Virus record (IMG/VR): IMGVR_UViG_3300025853_008930
Coordinates: 1-64,000 of that record
DNA length: 64,000 nt
Source: a virus
Strand: one strand, 5' to 3'
In this document: positions 18,165-27,225 of the stretch, piece by piece
Numbering within the stretch: the stretch's first letter is position 1
Layout: each line of letters opens with the position of its first letter
Program-made: the position numbers and the translations under genes
Notes under the pieces: model-generated
Seen by the model: the letters and a program-made list of their open reading frames with translations, nothing else
Databases searched by the model: none
Told to the model about the DNA's origin: nothing

Positions 18165-18266
18165 TTACTTTTTATTGCTCTTTTTTGGGCGACCTCTTTT
18201 TTTGGGTTTGCTCTTTTCAAGAGCCTTCTTTATTTTCTCTTGGTTCTTTTCATATGCTGATGGCAA
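18165..18266 (-). CDS. Small basic AT-hook-like protein (33 aa)
   Basis: An ORF between tail tube and chaperone genes, starting at TTG 18266, a few bases after GGGGTGAT. The product is lysine-rich and contains KKRGRPKK, matching the AT-hook core R-G-R-P that binds the minor groove of AT DNA. The frame is also open a few codons upstream (GTG 18275). It overlaps nothing else on this strand. Being short with a non-ATG start, it could be chance, though the ribosome-binding site argues otherwise. Confidence 0.4.
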   Translation of the reverse strand: MPSAYEKNQEKIKKALEKSKPKKRGRPKKSNKK

Positions 18267-18271
18267 ACAAA

Positions 18272-20281
18272 TCACCCCTGTAATAGCCAATGAGTAGTTA
18301 CTTCACAAAGCGAGCAAGTTCTAGGCATGACAGTTGCTTCTACAACAATTGGCCCCTTATCTTCGGCTATTGGGAAATTATTAGCAGTTAAGAAGTAGTT
18401 TTGGAAGTTTAGTTTTATGTTTTCTCCGGTTGATTTAGTAAATACTAATTCAATTGTGCTATTATTACCATTAGCAACAGAATTTTCTGTATTGTTTATT
18501 AATTCATTATACAGTAAATCATCAGTAACATGACCAGTAAAAGATATTTCATATGTTCTTTGTGCAGGGATGGCTTCTTGTATAGTCTTACTACCGACTC
18601 CCAAGAATCTTCTATCTTGTAGATTGTTATTCATGGTTAGAGTAAGGGTATTTATTTTTAAGAAACTCTCACCAAAGCACTTGAACACTCCATCGGAAAA
18701 GAAAAATGGTTCTCTTAGTTCCGGTATTGAAGCATAATTCAAGAATGAAGTTTCATCAGTAATGCCTCTTCTAGCATCATAACTTTCTGTTTTTTCTAAT
18801 GTGTGAACATTTCTAGTGTTTGCATTGACAGTCATTTTAACTTCTTCATTTTCATTAGCAGTTATTGTTAGAGTATTAACTCTACAGCCTCTAGCAATCT
18901 TAACGAAGTTGGTGTCTTCATTATCGTTATCAGTATTTGTTCTAAAGGTGTTAGAAGAAGGTAACTTGCTTAATACCTGTTCTAAAGCAAATGAAGGTAG
19001 TAAATCTCCATCTTGTTCTGCAAAGGTATATTCAATGGCATTTTGTAACTTGCCTCCATTCAAAGAAAAAGCACCCAATGGGTCTAAGTCTCCAAATGTT
19101 TCTGTTGCAGGATTTACCGGAGGAGTCATAACTGTTCCTACGCTTCTGTGAATAATTGGCCCTGTTTCGGTTACTGAATTATAATCAATGTAAAGTTTGT
19201 TAGAAGCACCTACGAAGGCTGTTGGGGCTGAACCACTAGGCGCACTTTCGCTAAGGCTATTATCAGCACCTATGTTTCCAATATCTACATCTGTGCATTT
19301 TCCTAAGAAATAATACAACCATGTTCCGTGATTTGCTACTAAATTAATATCAGCCGCACCTGCTGTTTCTATTCCTTTGTATTGATAAGTAAAGTTTCTA
19401 GTGCTTCCTAGTGAAAGATTAGTTTGTTTCATTTCGATTTCTGTTGTTGGGAAAGTAAGTGATTCTACAATTCCTAGCCATGTATCTGCTAGTAGTCTTT
19501 TACCAGTAGCGGTTGAAGTAGTTGTTCCTACGGTCATTGATGTAATTGAAAGTCCTGTATCTGTTGTGGCTGAACCTCCTAATCCTGTAATTGTTGTAGC
19601 AATTCCGTTTGCCCCTCCGTGGTCATTAGTAACAGTAACAACAGCCCCGTTTCTAGTGACTGTTAAATCATCTAAAGTATCTACAGCAATAGCAAAAATA
19701 GCGGCATATTCTTCTCTTGTATTGTCCGACGAAGAATGTATTTGTGCTTCTGCAACAACACCGGAACCAGTATGTTGAGTATATGTTGCGCTATTATCAT
19801 GGTCAATAAAAGCGGCTCTTTCTGTAGCACTACCGCCATCAGCCGCCAATGTTCTAAATACAACAGCAGTATCGTCATAATCTGCTTTAACATCCGAATT
19901 AAAAGTTATAACAGTTACAGCCGCAGTATGTGTTGTTCCCGAAGCCGCTTTTTCAGCAGGACATGGTGCGCCATATGATTCTAAAACAAAGTAGTCATTG
20001 CTTGCTAGTGTTGCTACTGCGGGAGAAAAGGAGATAGTAGTATCTGTATTAGCGGTAACTCTATGCATTCCTTGAAAAACATTAGAAACATTATACCTCT
20101 TAAGAATACACCCAACATATAGATTATTTACTAAAGCAAAATTTCCGGTTATATCACCGTGTAAGGTAAAGGTTGTTTTATTTGACCCTGCGCTTCCAGT
20201 TGTTATTTTACAATAAAAGTCCAATTCCGGCACTTTTGTTATGCTTGCTCCACTTCCTAAAAATATATCTTGTGCTACCAT
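18272..20281 (-). CDS. Major tail tube protein (large form)
   Basis: A 669-residue beta-rich protein directly upstream of the tail assembly chaperone, the normal place for the major tail protein. Segments such as TWLGIVESLTFPTTEIEMKQ and RTYEISFTGHVTDDLLYNE resemble tube-protein strands. It is much longer than a typical tube subunit, so it probably carries inserted surface domains; the Ala/Thr-rich stretch at about residues 100-250 is a candidate. ATG 20281 has a GGGGGAG ribosome-binding site. Assigned mainly by position. Confidence 0.6.
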   Translation of the reverse strand: MVAQDIFLGSGASITKVPELDFYCKITTGSAGSNKTTFTLHGDITGNFALVNNLYVGCILKRYNVSNVFQGMHRVTANTDTTISFSPAVATLASNDYFVLESYGAPCPAEKAASGTTHTAAVTVITFNSDVKADYDDTAVVFRTLAADGGSATERAAFIDHDNSATYTQHTGSGVVAEAQIHSSSDNTREEYAAIFAIAVDTLDDLTVTRNGAVVTVTNDHGGANGIATTITGLGGSATTDTGLSITSMTVGTTTSTATGKRLLADTWLGIVESLTFPTTEIEMKQTNLSLGSTRNFTYQYKGIETAGAADINLVANHGTWLYYFLGKCTDVDIGNIGADNSLSESAPSGSAPTAFVGASNKLYIDYNSVTETGPIIHRSVGTVMTPPVNPATETFGDLDPLGAFSLNGGKLQNAIEYTFAEQDGDLLPSFALEQVLSKLPSSNTFRTNTDNDNEDTNFVKIARGCRVNTLTITANENEEVKMTVNANTRNVHTLEKTESYDARRGITDETSFLNYASIPELREPFFFSDGVFKCFGESFLKINTLTLTMNNNLQDRRFLGVGSKTIQEAIPAQRTYEISFTGHVTDDLLYNELINNTENSVANGNNSTIELVFTKSTGENIKLNFQNYFLTANNFPIAEDKGPIVVEATVMPRTCSLCEVTTHWLLQG

Positions 20282-20310
20282 TTTATTCTCCCCCTTTCCT
20301 AACTAACATA

Positions 20311-20820
20311 CTAGGGAATGCTTAATGCGAATCGTTTTGCCTCTACTGTCAATTTATATCCGAATAACCTCTTTGACCTGTCGTTACTTTCGCTTCTTGA
20401 ACCAACAAATATTTGATTAAACCTAGAACCATCATTTGCGGTGTAACCTTTACGACCTCGCTCAAGCGTATGACGGGCTATCAAGTATAAAGCCTTTAGC
20501 CTATCTTTGCCAAAGTTAGCATCCGTTCCTGCTCTTTCATCATGAATGGTTCTTATGTGCATTGTAAAAGAATAAGTTTCATTTCTTACATCATAATGTA
20601 TTGTTGGGTATTCTAAACTTTGCGAATCTTCAAAGAATATAATTACATCTTTAGCAGTTAAGTCATATCTAACTCCTCTATTTTTATCTAATGTTCTAAC
20701 ATCAACAAAGTTAGGAGTTCCTGCATGGTCAGCAGTTATCTTCCCTTCGCTAATTAAAGTAGTAACAGAAGAACTCCAATTAGAAGAAACTAAATCTATA
20801 AGTAAACTTACTTCATCCAT
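20311..20820 (-). CDS. Tail terminator or tail completion protein
   Basis: A 169-residue protein just before the tube gene. Its layout (helical start, KDVIIFFEDSQSLEYPTIHYDVRNETYSFTMHIRT beta core with an aromatic-rich strand pair, helix LKALYLIARHTLERGR, final strand) resembles lambda gpU-like terminators that cap the tail and join it to the head. ATG 20820 overlaps the end of the small coiled-coil gene. A fit by fold pattern and position, without a diagnostic motif. Confidence 0.5.
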   Translation of the reverse strand: MDEVSLLIDLVSSNWSSSVTTLISEGKITADHAGTPNFVDVRTLDKNRGVRYDLTAKDVIIFFEDSQSLEYPTIHYDVRNETYSFTMHIRTIHDERAGTDANFGKDRLKALYLIARHTLERGRKGYTANDGSRFNQIFVGSRSESNDRSKRLFGYKLTVEAKRFALSIP

Positions 20821-21017
20821 CTTTTCATCATCCTTTCAGTTTCTTTATTTATGTATTCTTCTAATTTTTCTTCTGCGAATTGTATTATTTCTTCATCACT
20901 AAAACTAACATCAACGCCTAATATTTCTGATAGTTCCCTTGTAGCCTGTTGTCTTTCTTTTTGTATTTCTATTAGTTCTTGCATTTTAGAAATCAAATTG
21001 ACAGACAAGATAATCAC
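20808..21017 (-). CDS. Small helical protein of the neck region
   Basis: About 60-69 residues, largely one or two charged helices (MQELIEIQKERQQATRELSE; EEIIQFAEEKLEEYINKETE). GTG 21017 overlaps the preceding stop; TTG 21008, which has a GGAG at better spacing, and ATG 20984 are alternatives. It lies between neck adaptor and tail terminator. Unknown function; probably a small head-tail joining or chaperone protein. Confidence 0.5.
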   Translation of the reverse strand: MIILSVNLISKMQELIEIQKERQQATRELSEILGVDVSFSDEEIIQFAEEKLEEYINKETERMMKRWMK

Positions 21018-22132
21018 TCCAAAAGATAAACCAAGTCACCCTTTCCTCTCAGTATATCCATTGCCTCTTTAGTTAGAATATCATATTTTTCTTTTGTAGA
21101 TATATTGCCGCCAGTTTCAGCAATCATAATTGTTTGGTCATCATGTCGTAATAATTCAGCCGCCACTAACATCGTCGTGGCTTTGTGTATAGCCGATGGC
21201 ACACGGCTTGAACCCGCAACATATGTAATAATGATAGAGTTTTGAGTATGATATGGATAGTCCCTCAAAAAGAATATTCTACCATCATCCTTGATGCTCC
21301 AAAAACTACCTAGTCTTTTCATGTCCTGTTTATCAGTAAATACTTCCGAAGTGGACTGTGAGTTCTGCCCTGCTTTATCCGCAAGTGTTATTGTGCATCC
21401 CGAACCATCTTCTCCTGCTAATAAACTTGAGATATTAATTTTATATCCGTTATCGGGGTCAATCGAAGCATAAAAGAAGTCACTTATGCTTAAATTGTTT
21501 GGAGAAGAAGACCTCTCTTTTTCTCTATTCGCCCCTGTAAATTGTGCAGTATTAGCAGGGAACTCTTCATTGATTAAATGACAAATATCTCTTGCTGTTG
21601 TCTTTGCGCCAAATCTACTATCGAATGTATTGTGTGCTGACATAGACCCTTCTGCATGGTGAAATAAAGTAAAAGTATCTCCGCCATTTGGTAATTGTAG
21701 TGTTATGCTTCTAAGGTGTTGAAAGTTGTCGGGATTTAGTGTAATGCTTGCTTGGGCTGATGCTAACTCAAGATAACTGTTGCCTTGCCAAACTTTGAGA
21801 GATATAACTTTCTTTAGTTTCATAGTTGCCAATTGTATAAACCCAACATAACCGCCATAATATGCTTGCATTGGATGTCTCACAAATTCAAAATCGTGAA
21901 ATTCATCTTTGTGTATGATAGGTCTGTATGACCGCTTTACTTTGTCATCAACAATACCTTCTATGTTTTTAATTATCTTACCGACCTGTGCTTGGCTAGG
22001 ATATGTAGAAGATGAAAAGGCAGGAACTTGTAGCATATCCGAGACAGCATCTTTGTCTGTGTAATATCCTTTTCCTGTTGCATAGTCTACATCAATAGAT
22101 GTGTAGTCACTTGGTGATGATGCTATTGCCAT
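21014..22132 (-). CDS. Head-tail adaptor protein
   Basis: A 372-residue protein. The N-terminal SQAQVGKIIKNIEGIVDDKVKRS and the C-terminal helix pair (HKATTMLVAAELLRHDD ... YDILTKEAMDILRG) match the all-helical scaffold of gp6/gp15-like adaptors that dock under the portal. A beta-rich insert of about 200 residues (VISLKVWQG, LRSITLQLPNGGDTFTLF) separates the two halves. It precedes the terminator and tube genes, consistent with a neck role. The family assignment is by pattern, not by a unique motif. Confidence 0.55.
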   Translation of the reverse strand: MAIASSPSDYTSIDVDYATGKGYYTDKDAVSDMLQVPAFSSSTYPSQAQVGKIIKNIEGIVDDKVKRSYRPIIHKDEFHDFEFVRHPMQAYYGGYVGFIQLATMKLKKVISLKVWQGNSYLELASAQASITLNPDNFQHLRSITLQLPNGGDTFTLFHHAEGSMSAHNTFDSRFGAKTTARDICHLINEEFPANTAQFTGANREKERSSSPNNLSISDFFYASIDPDNGYKINISSLLAGEDGSGCTITLADKAGQNSQSTSEVFTDKQDMKRLGSFWSIKDDGRIFFLRDYPYHTQNSIIITYVAGSSRVPSAIHKATTMLVAAELLRHDDQTIMIAETGGNISTKEKYDILTKEAMDILRGKGDLVYLLE

Positions 22133-22136
22133 TGTA

Positions 22137-24116
22137 TCAAACCTCTCTTTCTAATATATTTAGTTCTTCTTTGATGTCAAATATAAAATCTCTTGCCTTT
22201 CTTGTTGATTCTAAATCGGGTTGAGAATCTTTCTTATATGCCATTTGTAATTTTCTTAAGTTCACATTTTTATATTTTATAGTGCTAGGTTGTCCGTTAA
22301 ACTTACCTAAAGAGTATGTATAACTAGTTGAAGTTTCTCCATCGGAATCTTTTGCAGTAAAGGCGAATCTATCAATAACTAGTCTAAAGTCCATAACTTT
22401 AGTAACATCTCCTATGGTTTCACCAAAGTATTCTTTGTCTAATACTTTATTTGGGCTATTGTATAATACTTCTAACATTTCACTAGTTTCAGTTTCTTCT
22501 GCATCCCTAGCAGGTAAACCCTTATCGCTTTCTTTTATTCTCTTATCAATATATCTTCTTTTATTAGCCAAATAATTTTTAAATATTGGCTTCAAAAGAT
22601 TTCCGCTATCTTTACCTTTACCTAACTCAATTTCATATCTACTTTTATCGAAATCCGGCAACAACAATAGATGCTTTGCTTTTAACGGGTTATTCTTTGG
22701 ATTGTTATGTCCTATAACTCTCATTTGACTCAACATATCTCTATGTGTTGTAACAGTGTCGGCCACATTACCAAAACCTTTACCGCCTATTTTTACTTCA
22801 CTAAGAACTCTTTTTAAGTCGGCTATTGTGCCATCTTCAATAGGTTCATCAACAATCTCTTTTAAAAAATCCTTAACGAAACCTTGTGTTTTTTCTTTTT
22901 CTTTTTCGGTAGTTTCTTCTATTATTTTCTCTTCTTTTTCTCTAAAGTCTTTCTCTTCTTCGGGGCTTTCGAGTCTATCAAACATTGCATCTACTTCTTC
23001 TTCCGTAGCATCTTTAATGTATGATTCAATATCTCTCAATGCAGGGTTTCTTTCTAAAAGCAATTCTCTTAAACTATCAATATACTCATCGAATACAGGC
23101 TTAAGTTTATCTGTTTCTCTTTTAAGTTTAGAATATTCTAATGCCGCTTTTTTTCCTTCTTTCGTGTCTTCGTATTGTTTTCCAAATATTATTTCTAAAC
23201 TATCTGCCGCAGTTTTTTGTTCTCTACCTGTTGTTGTGGCTATGGGTATAACTTGTTCTCTATAAAGAGGGCTACTTTCCAAAGATAACTTTTCCTCATC
23301 TCCGCCCCCAATAGTCATTTTAGTTTCTTGTTGGATTTTTTTACTTGTTATAATGTTAGGAAGTAATATATTCCTTAAGTCTTTTTCTTCTCTAACAAAA
23401 CCTGCTGTGATTAATGCCGACGCTTTTGGATAATACTGTTGATAAGTTACCCTTTTTCCGTCTTCTTCTACCTCAACATCTTTTGTTAAATTGTCTACAT
23501 AGGCATCATTACTTAATTCATTAAATGTAATGATTTTGGTTTCTTTGTTTTTGTTTCTGTGAGACTTCTTTTCAACATTGAAAATGCTATTGCCACTAGA
23601 ATCTTTATATTTTTTAAGTTCGTCTAACTCACTTTTAGTCAAACCCTGTCTAATCTTAGATTGACTTTCTTTTGTTGCTTTGGTATCTCTAAAAACACTT
23701 GCTAGTTTTTGACTTGTTAAATCTTTTAATTTTATTTGTGCGAGTTCCTTTCCGATTTCATTAGTTTTTAAAAAATCTTCAATGTCGTCTTTTAGACGCA
23801 GTTGAAACCTATCGTCATCTATTATACCTTTTGAAACCACATTTCCCTTTTTGTTTAATTGACTTAAAAGCGATTTGTTCTTTAATGCTGACAATGCTTT
23901 TTTATAAACAGTTATGAATTTAGTTTCATCATATGCTTCAGCACCAAAGTTCTTTTCTTTTACATCATCGGGGTCTACTCTTTCAGCGTAATCTTCTGTT
24001 CCTTTTCCGGTAGAACCTTCCGCTAAATAATCAAACAAAATGAACTCGGCAAATCTTTGAGTTGCTATAGGTTGAGTCCAAGATAAAGGACTACCTTTAG
24101 CATCTTTTATTCTCAA
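22137..24116 (-). CDS. Large charged helical protein, candidate internal virion protein
   Basis: A 659-residue protein rich in Lys, Glu and Asp with predicted coiled coils around residues 330-420 (EEEVDAMFDRLESPEEEKD; EEKIIEETTEKEKEKTQ). TTG 24116 is the start and fits a GGGTGAT site. No recognised domain. It lies among head-completion genes together with three similar giants (47305-49761, 49758-52079, 36044-39421). I infer an internal or ejected head protein, but could not find a family. Confidence 0.5.
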   Translation of the reverse strand: MRIKDAKGSPLSWTQPIATQRFAEFILFDYLAEGSTGKGTEDYAERVDPDDVKEKNFGAEAYDETKFITVYKKALSALKNKSLLSQLNKKGNVVSKGIIDDDRFQLRLKDDIEDFLKTNEIGKELAQIKLKDLTSQKLASVFRDTKATKESQSKIRQGLTKSELDELKKYKDSSGNSIFNVEKKSHRNKNKETKIITFNELSNDAYVDNLTKDVEVEEDGKRVTYQQYYPKASALITAGFVREEKDLRNILLPNIITSKKIQQETKMTIGGGDEEKLSLESSPLYREQVIPIATTTGREQKTAADSLEIIFGKQYEDTKEGKKAALEYSKLKRETDKLKPVFDEYIDSLRELLLERNPALRDIESYIKDATEEEVDAMFDRLESPEEEKDFREKEEKIIEETTEKEKEKTQGFVKDFLKEIVDEPIEDGTIADLKRVLSEVKIGGKGFGNVADTVTTHRDMLSQMRVIGHNNPKNNPLKAKHLLLLPDFDKSRYEIELGKGKDSGNLLKPIFKNYLANKRRYIDKRIKESDKGLPARDAEETETSEMLEVLYNSPNKVLDKEYFGETIGDVTKVMDFRLVIDRFAFTAKDSDGETSTSYTYSLGKFNGQPSTIKYKNVNLRKLQMAYKKDSQPDLESTRKARDFIFDIKEELNILEREV

Positions 24117-24128
24117 AAAGAATCACCC

Positions 24129-24803
24129 TCACATTAACCATTTAGCCCAAGCCGCACCCTTTTGTATAGCACTACCTAAACCTAATCCGCTTTGTGGAGG
24201 TTCGTAACTCATCTGTCCTTGAGCATCTATCCAATATGGCCTTCCATAATTATCAGTTCCCGATGGTGGAATAGGATAGCCACTACCATTATTCATAGCA
24301 CCTTGCATTTGATTATATTGTTGCATGTTACCTGTTAATCCTGCTACTGCGGAAGCGGCTGTTGGTTGTGCCATTTGTTGCATTTGCATACCACCGCCAC
24401 CACTAAATCCTTGAGATTCTAGGTATTGTTGCTTTGCTAACTTTCTTTGATTGACAACTTCTGTATTGATTGCCGCATCTAATATGTTCTTAATATCTAA
24501 CTCAATGTTTTCTTGAGTAATCTTTTCAAATTCTCTCATTGCATCATTGTGTATCTTTAACATACCTGTTGTAGAATCAGTTGTAAATTGTAACTTAGCC
24601 AACATCTTGCTAACTACTCTTTCTACAACATCTTCCATAAGTTTCTCCATCTGTGTCAAAAACATTTGACCATGATATTGAAAGAACTCTTCGACATGAT
24701 TATCTTGTAAAGAAAGTAAGTTATTTACATTCTTGAATTGTTGGTCACTTTGTTGCTGAACTGCACCTAAAACTGTGCCATTACTTGTTCCGAATATTCC
24801 CAT
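24129..24803 (-). CDS. Virion-associated helical protein with Gln/Gly/Met-rich tail
   Basis: About 224 residues. The N-terminal 130 residues are helical (HVEEFFQYHGQMFLTQMEKL; FEKITQENIELDIKNILDAA). The C-terminal part is low-complexity Gly/Gln/Met/Pro, then ends in a short hydrophobic helix (LGLGSAIQKGAAWAKWLM). ATG 24803 follows a GGGTGA site; the GTG at 24812 is less likely. It lies between head and neck genes; function unknown. Confidence 0.5.
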   Translation of the reverse strand: MGIFGTSNGTVLGAVQQQSDQQFKNVNNLLSLQDNHVEEFFQYHGQMFLTQMEKLMEDVVERVVSKMLAKLQFTTDSTTGMLKIHNDAMREFEKITQENIELDIKNILDAAINTEVVNQRKLAKQQYLESQGFSGGGGMQMQQMAQPTAASAVAGLTGNMQQYNQMQGAMNNGSGYPIPPSGTDNYGRPYWIDAQGQMSYEPPQSGLGLGSAIQKGAAWAKWLM

Positions 24804-24804
24804 G

Positions 24805-25437
24805 TTACTCACCCTTCGCTCCCTTTAATAAATGATTTATCCTTTCTGTATTTAATTGTATTTCAGTATTCAATCTTACTATTTCTGCCAGTTGTGTTTC
24901 TTCGTCTGCTATTGGAGTTGGTGGCGTTATAGTCCATCCCATGCTAGTCAGCCTCATAACATCTTCTTTTGTTAAGTCAGTTATTTGTTGTCTTTTCAAC
25001 ATAGAGGGCATTTTCGCTTTAGGAATAAATGCCTTGAAATCTAATCCGTGTTCATCTGCTAATATTTGTTGTTGTAGCATTTCCATTTGCTTATGGATAG
25101 CCGCATGTCTAGGACAATAAGTTCCTCTAAGTGGTCTTCCTTTCTCTACTTTATCTAATGGTATTGGTGGTCTTAGATAATCACCGGACTCCCAAACATG
25201 GTGAGTTCCGCATACTACACATCTATCTTTAAAGTTAAACTTGTGACCATATCTTAAGAAAAGAATTTTTTTCTTTTCCGGCAACAATACTTTTCTTATT
25301 TCTTTCATTTGCTTCTTTGGCTTTAGCGCATCAAACTTATAATCTTCAATTGGCCCAATTGCTCTATACTGTTGTAGTTTAGGCAAAAAAGCGTTCTTTG
25401 CTTGTTGCGTGTTTATCAAATTCGGTTGCTGATACAT
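24805..25437 (-). CDS. Zinc-binding virion-cluster protein
   Basis: A 210-residue protein with CVVCGTHHVW near residue 74 and TYCPRHAAIH near residue 107, together a probable zinc site of Cys and His residues. The C-terminal third is helical, ending in a coiled coil (ETQLAEIVRLNTEIQLNTER). It overlaps the next gene start. No family is recognised. A structural or DNA-binding role within the head module is plausible. Confidence 0.5.
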   Translation of the reverse strand: MYQQPNLINTQQAKNAFLPKLQQYRAIGPIEDYKFDALKPKKQMKEIRKVLLPEKKKILFLRYGHKFNFKDRCVVCGTHHVWESGDYLRPPIPLDKVEKGRPLRGTYCPRHAAIHKQMEMLQQQILADEHGLDFKAFIPKAKMPSMLKRQQITDLTKEDVMRLTSMGWTITPPTPIADEETQLAEIVRLNTEIQLNTERINHLLKGAKGE

Positions 25438-25440
25438 CTT

Positions 25441-26007
25441 TCATTCCTCTAAATTCTTTCTCCAATTCTTCGATTCTCTTACTTCTTCTACTTGTTCGGG
25501 TGTAAGATACATAGCAGGGTGAATATTTGCTCCCATCATACCGAATCTTTCAATTATTTCTTTTTGCTTTTCATTAACAAATTGCTTTACTTGTGGATTT
25601 TCTTCAAAGACATATATTTCAATATGAGAGGGGTCGCCATATTGACCTAAAGCATGAAAATAAATAACATCTGTAGGAAGATTAAATAAATAATCTTCCC
25701 CTAATCTTTCTTTATCTTGTTCATCAATACCATAATATGTAATTGCATCAACTTGATTATCTATTGCCCCTCCCCCAATATCTTCTCCTCCAAAATCACC
25801 ATCTATTAAATCTCTCAATATCATATCTTTAGCAATATTGACTGAATATTCTTTTGACATATAAATAATCATACGCTGAGAATCCGAAAATACCTTACTG
25901 TCTTTCCCGTATATTCTTTTAAGTTCATCTAATATTTCTTTGGTTAAATCACCAAGATATTTTTGAGCCGAAGCCCTATCCATTCTTTTTAATATATTGA
26001 ACCACAT
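25441..26007 (-). CDS. Tag-bearing late protein (MWFNILK)
   Basis: A 188-residue protein starting MWFNILKRMDRAS, a member of the shared N-terminal tag group. TTG 26016 is in frame upstream, but ATG 26007 aligns with the tag. After the tag it is helical (AQKYLGDLTKEILDELKRIYG), then acidic and glycine-rich, ending with TPEQVEEVRESKNWRKNLEE. No domain is recognised. It directly follows the GTPase gene and may be co-packaged cargo or an effector. Confidence 0.6.
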   Translation of the reverse strand: MWFNILKRMDRASAQKYLGDLTKEILDELKRIYGKDSKVFSDSQRMIIYMSKEYSVNIAKDMILRDLIDGDFGGEDIGGGAIDNQVDAITYYGIDEQDKERLGEDYLFNLPTDVIYFHALGQYGDPSHIEIYVFEENPQVKQFVNEKQKEIIERFGMMGANIHPAMYLTPEQVEEVRESKNWRKNLEE

Positions 26008-26012
26008 AATAA

Positions 26013-26675
26013 TCAATAATCCTTTATCATACTAGTTATTCCTTTATACACCATTTCGGGGTCGGACTTTGCTGATACTATGTATTTGAAACAAGGTATG
26101 CCCTTGTCATTCAACTGCCTCATCCCGTATGTAAATGGTTCAAATATTTCATGTTTATCTATGGGCTTATCGCTTTTATATTTCTCTCCCCACATATCAT
26201 ATTTGTTAGCCCATATTCCGACAGCCATAGGATAATCCACTTCTTTTTTCTTTTTACCCGAAGGCCACCTATCTGCTACAATGGTATCTACTAAAAACTT
26301 CCATGCTAATTGATGGTCTAAATTAGAAGGTGAATCTAAATGTCTATGGTCTATCATGAAAATAATATACTTTACTCTACGCTTCTGCATATCTTTAACC
26401 CATTCTTTCCAATAGATTGCTTCGCCTCCTAAGTCAGCACTTTTAATTGTATGAGAATTTCCATCAATCTTAACATTCTTTCTAGTGGCTCTATGTAAGC
26501 CAACCGTTCTTTCGCTTATTGTAGGAACTTCCCCCCTTGTTCTAAGTTGGTGGCTTAAGGTTGTTTTACCAACCATTGTAGAACCGTAAACTCCAAAGTT
26601 AATTGCATGAACTTTTTTGTAAAAACCTATTATGGCTTCACCAACAAGAATAGCAAAGCCTGTCATTATGGACAT
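26013..26675 (-). CDS. Membrane-anchored Arf/Ras-like small GTPase
   Basis: A 220-residue P-loop GTPase. Residues 1-20 (MTGFAILVGEAIIGF) form a hydrophobic anchor. G1 is GSTMVGKT near residue 31, followed by switch-I threonines (TISERTVG). G3 is DLGGE, the DxGG form of Arf, Sar and Rag GTPases rather than the Ras DxAG. G4 is NKYD and G5 is SAK. All five boxes are present, so the protein should bind and hydrolyse GTP. ATG 26675 fits the GGGTGA site better than GTG 26684. It lies in a block of tagged late genes. Possible roles include host membrane remodelling or virion assembly. The fold call is strong; the role is unknown. Confidence 0.82.
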   Translation of the reverse strand: MSIMTGFAILVGEAIIGFYKKVHAINFGVYGSTMVGKTTLSHQLRTRGEVPTISERTVGLHRATRKNVKIDGNSHTIKSADLGGEAIYWKEWVKDMQKRRVKYIIFMIDHRHLDSPSNLDHQLAWKFLVDTIVADRWPSGKKKKEVDYPMAVGIWANKYDMWGEKYKSDKPIDKHEIFEPFTYGMRQLNDKGIPCFKYIVSAKSDPEMVYKGITSMIKDY

Positions 26676-26680
26676 TTTAT

Positions 26681-27202
26681 TCACCCAAAATATTTTTCTA
26701 ACATTTTTTTCATATGCTCTTTTGTTTCCATTACATCTTCATCTAGCGATAGTTCCATCCCTGCCGCACTTCTAAAATACCCTGTAATTTTAGGATAGTC
26801 ATATTCTGTTGCATCATCTATTAAATTCATTAACTCCGTCGCTTTCTTTTTTACTACTTTGTCGGGTAGATATTTATATTCTATATCTTCGTCGTGAGAA
26901 ATACCTCTAGGCATTCCCATTTCTTTTTTGTTTCTTATGTTTCTATTAACAGTGTATTCTCCATCGCCTTCTAGCCATTTTTCTTTATTTGTTTTCAAGG
27001 CTTGCTTTATCATGGGTTTTCCTTCATCTTTTATTGAATAAATTTTAGAACCAAAAAAAGCATAAATTAATGCTTCATCTAAAGAAGGAGTCCAATATCG
27101 AGTATCTTCTTTTCCCTGTGTTCCTTGAAACAACTTACTGTAAGCATTAACATAATCTTTTGATTGTATTTTGTAAGGTGCTTTTAAAATATTTTTCCAC
27201 AT
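26681..27202 (-). CDS. Tag-bearing protein with possible ADP-ribosyltransferase-like core
   Basis: A 173-residue protein starting MWKNILKAPYKIQS. After the tag, the segment LFQGTQGKEDTRYWTPSLDEALIYAFFGSKIYSIKD has the look of an ADP-ribosyltransferase N-terminal half (R, then T/S-rich strand, then helix and strand). The glutamate region is not clear, so this is only a weak fold hint. The start lies inside a 35-bp duplicated segment that also carries the next gene's start. If the fold holds, it would parallel the injected Alt and Mod-type enzymes of T4-like phages. Confidence 0.5.
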   Translation of the reverse strand: MWKNILKAPYKIQSKDYVNAYSKLFQGTQGKEDTRYWTPSLDEALIYAFFGSKIYSIKDEGKPMIKQALKTNKEKWLEGDGEYTVNRNIRNKKEMGMPRGISHDEDIEYKYLPDKVVKKKATELMNLIDDATEYDYPKITGYFRSAAGMELSLDEDVMETKEHMKKMLEKYFG

Positions 27203-27222
27203 ATTAATGCCCCCAAATATCC
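27188..27222. repeat. 35-bp direct repeat, copy 1 (carries start of the protein ending at 26681)
   Basis: Identical over 35 bases to 27505-27539. On the minus strand the unit begins with the DIWGH-TAA tail of an upstream gene, then a ribosome-binding site (TTTGGGGGC), then ATGTGGAAAAATATT, the first five codons of a tagged protein. Confidence 0.92.
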
Positions 27223-27225
27223 ATT

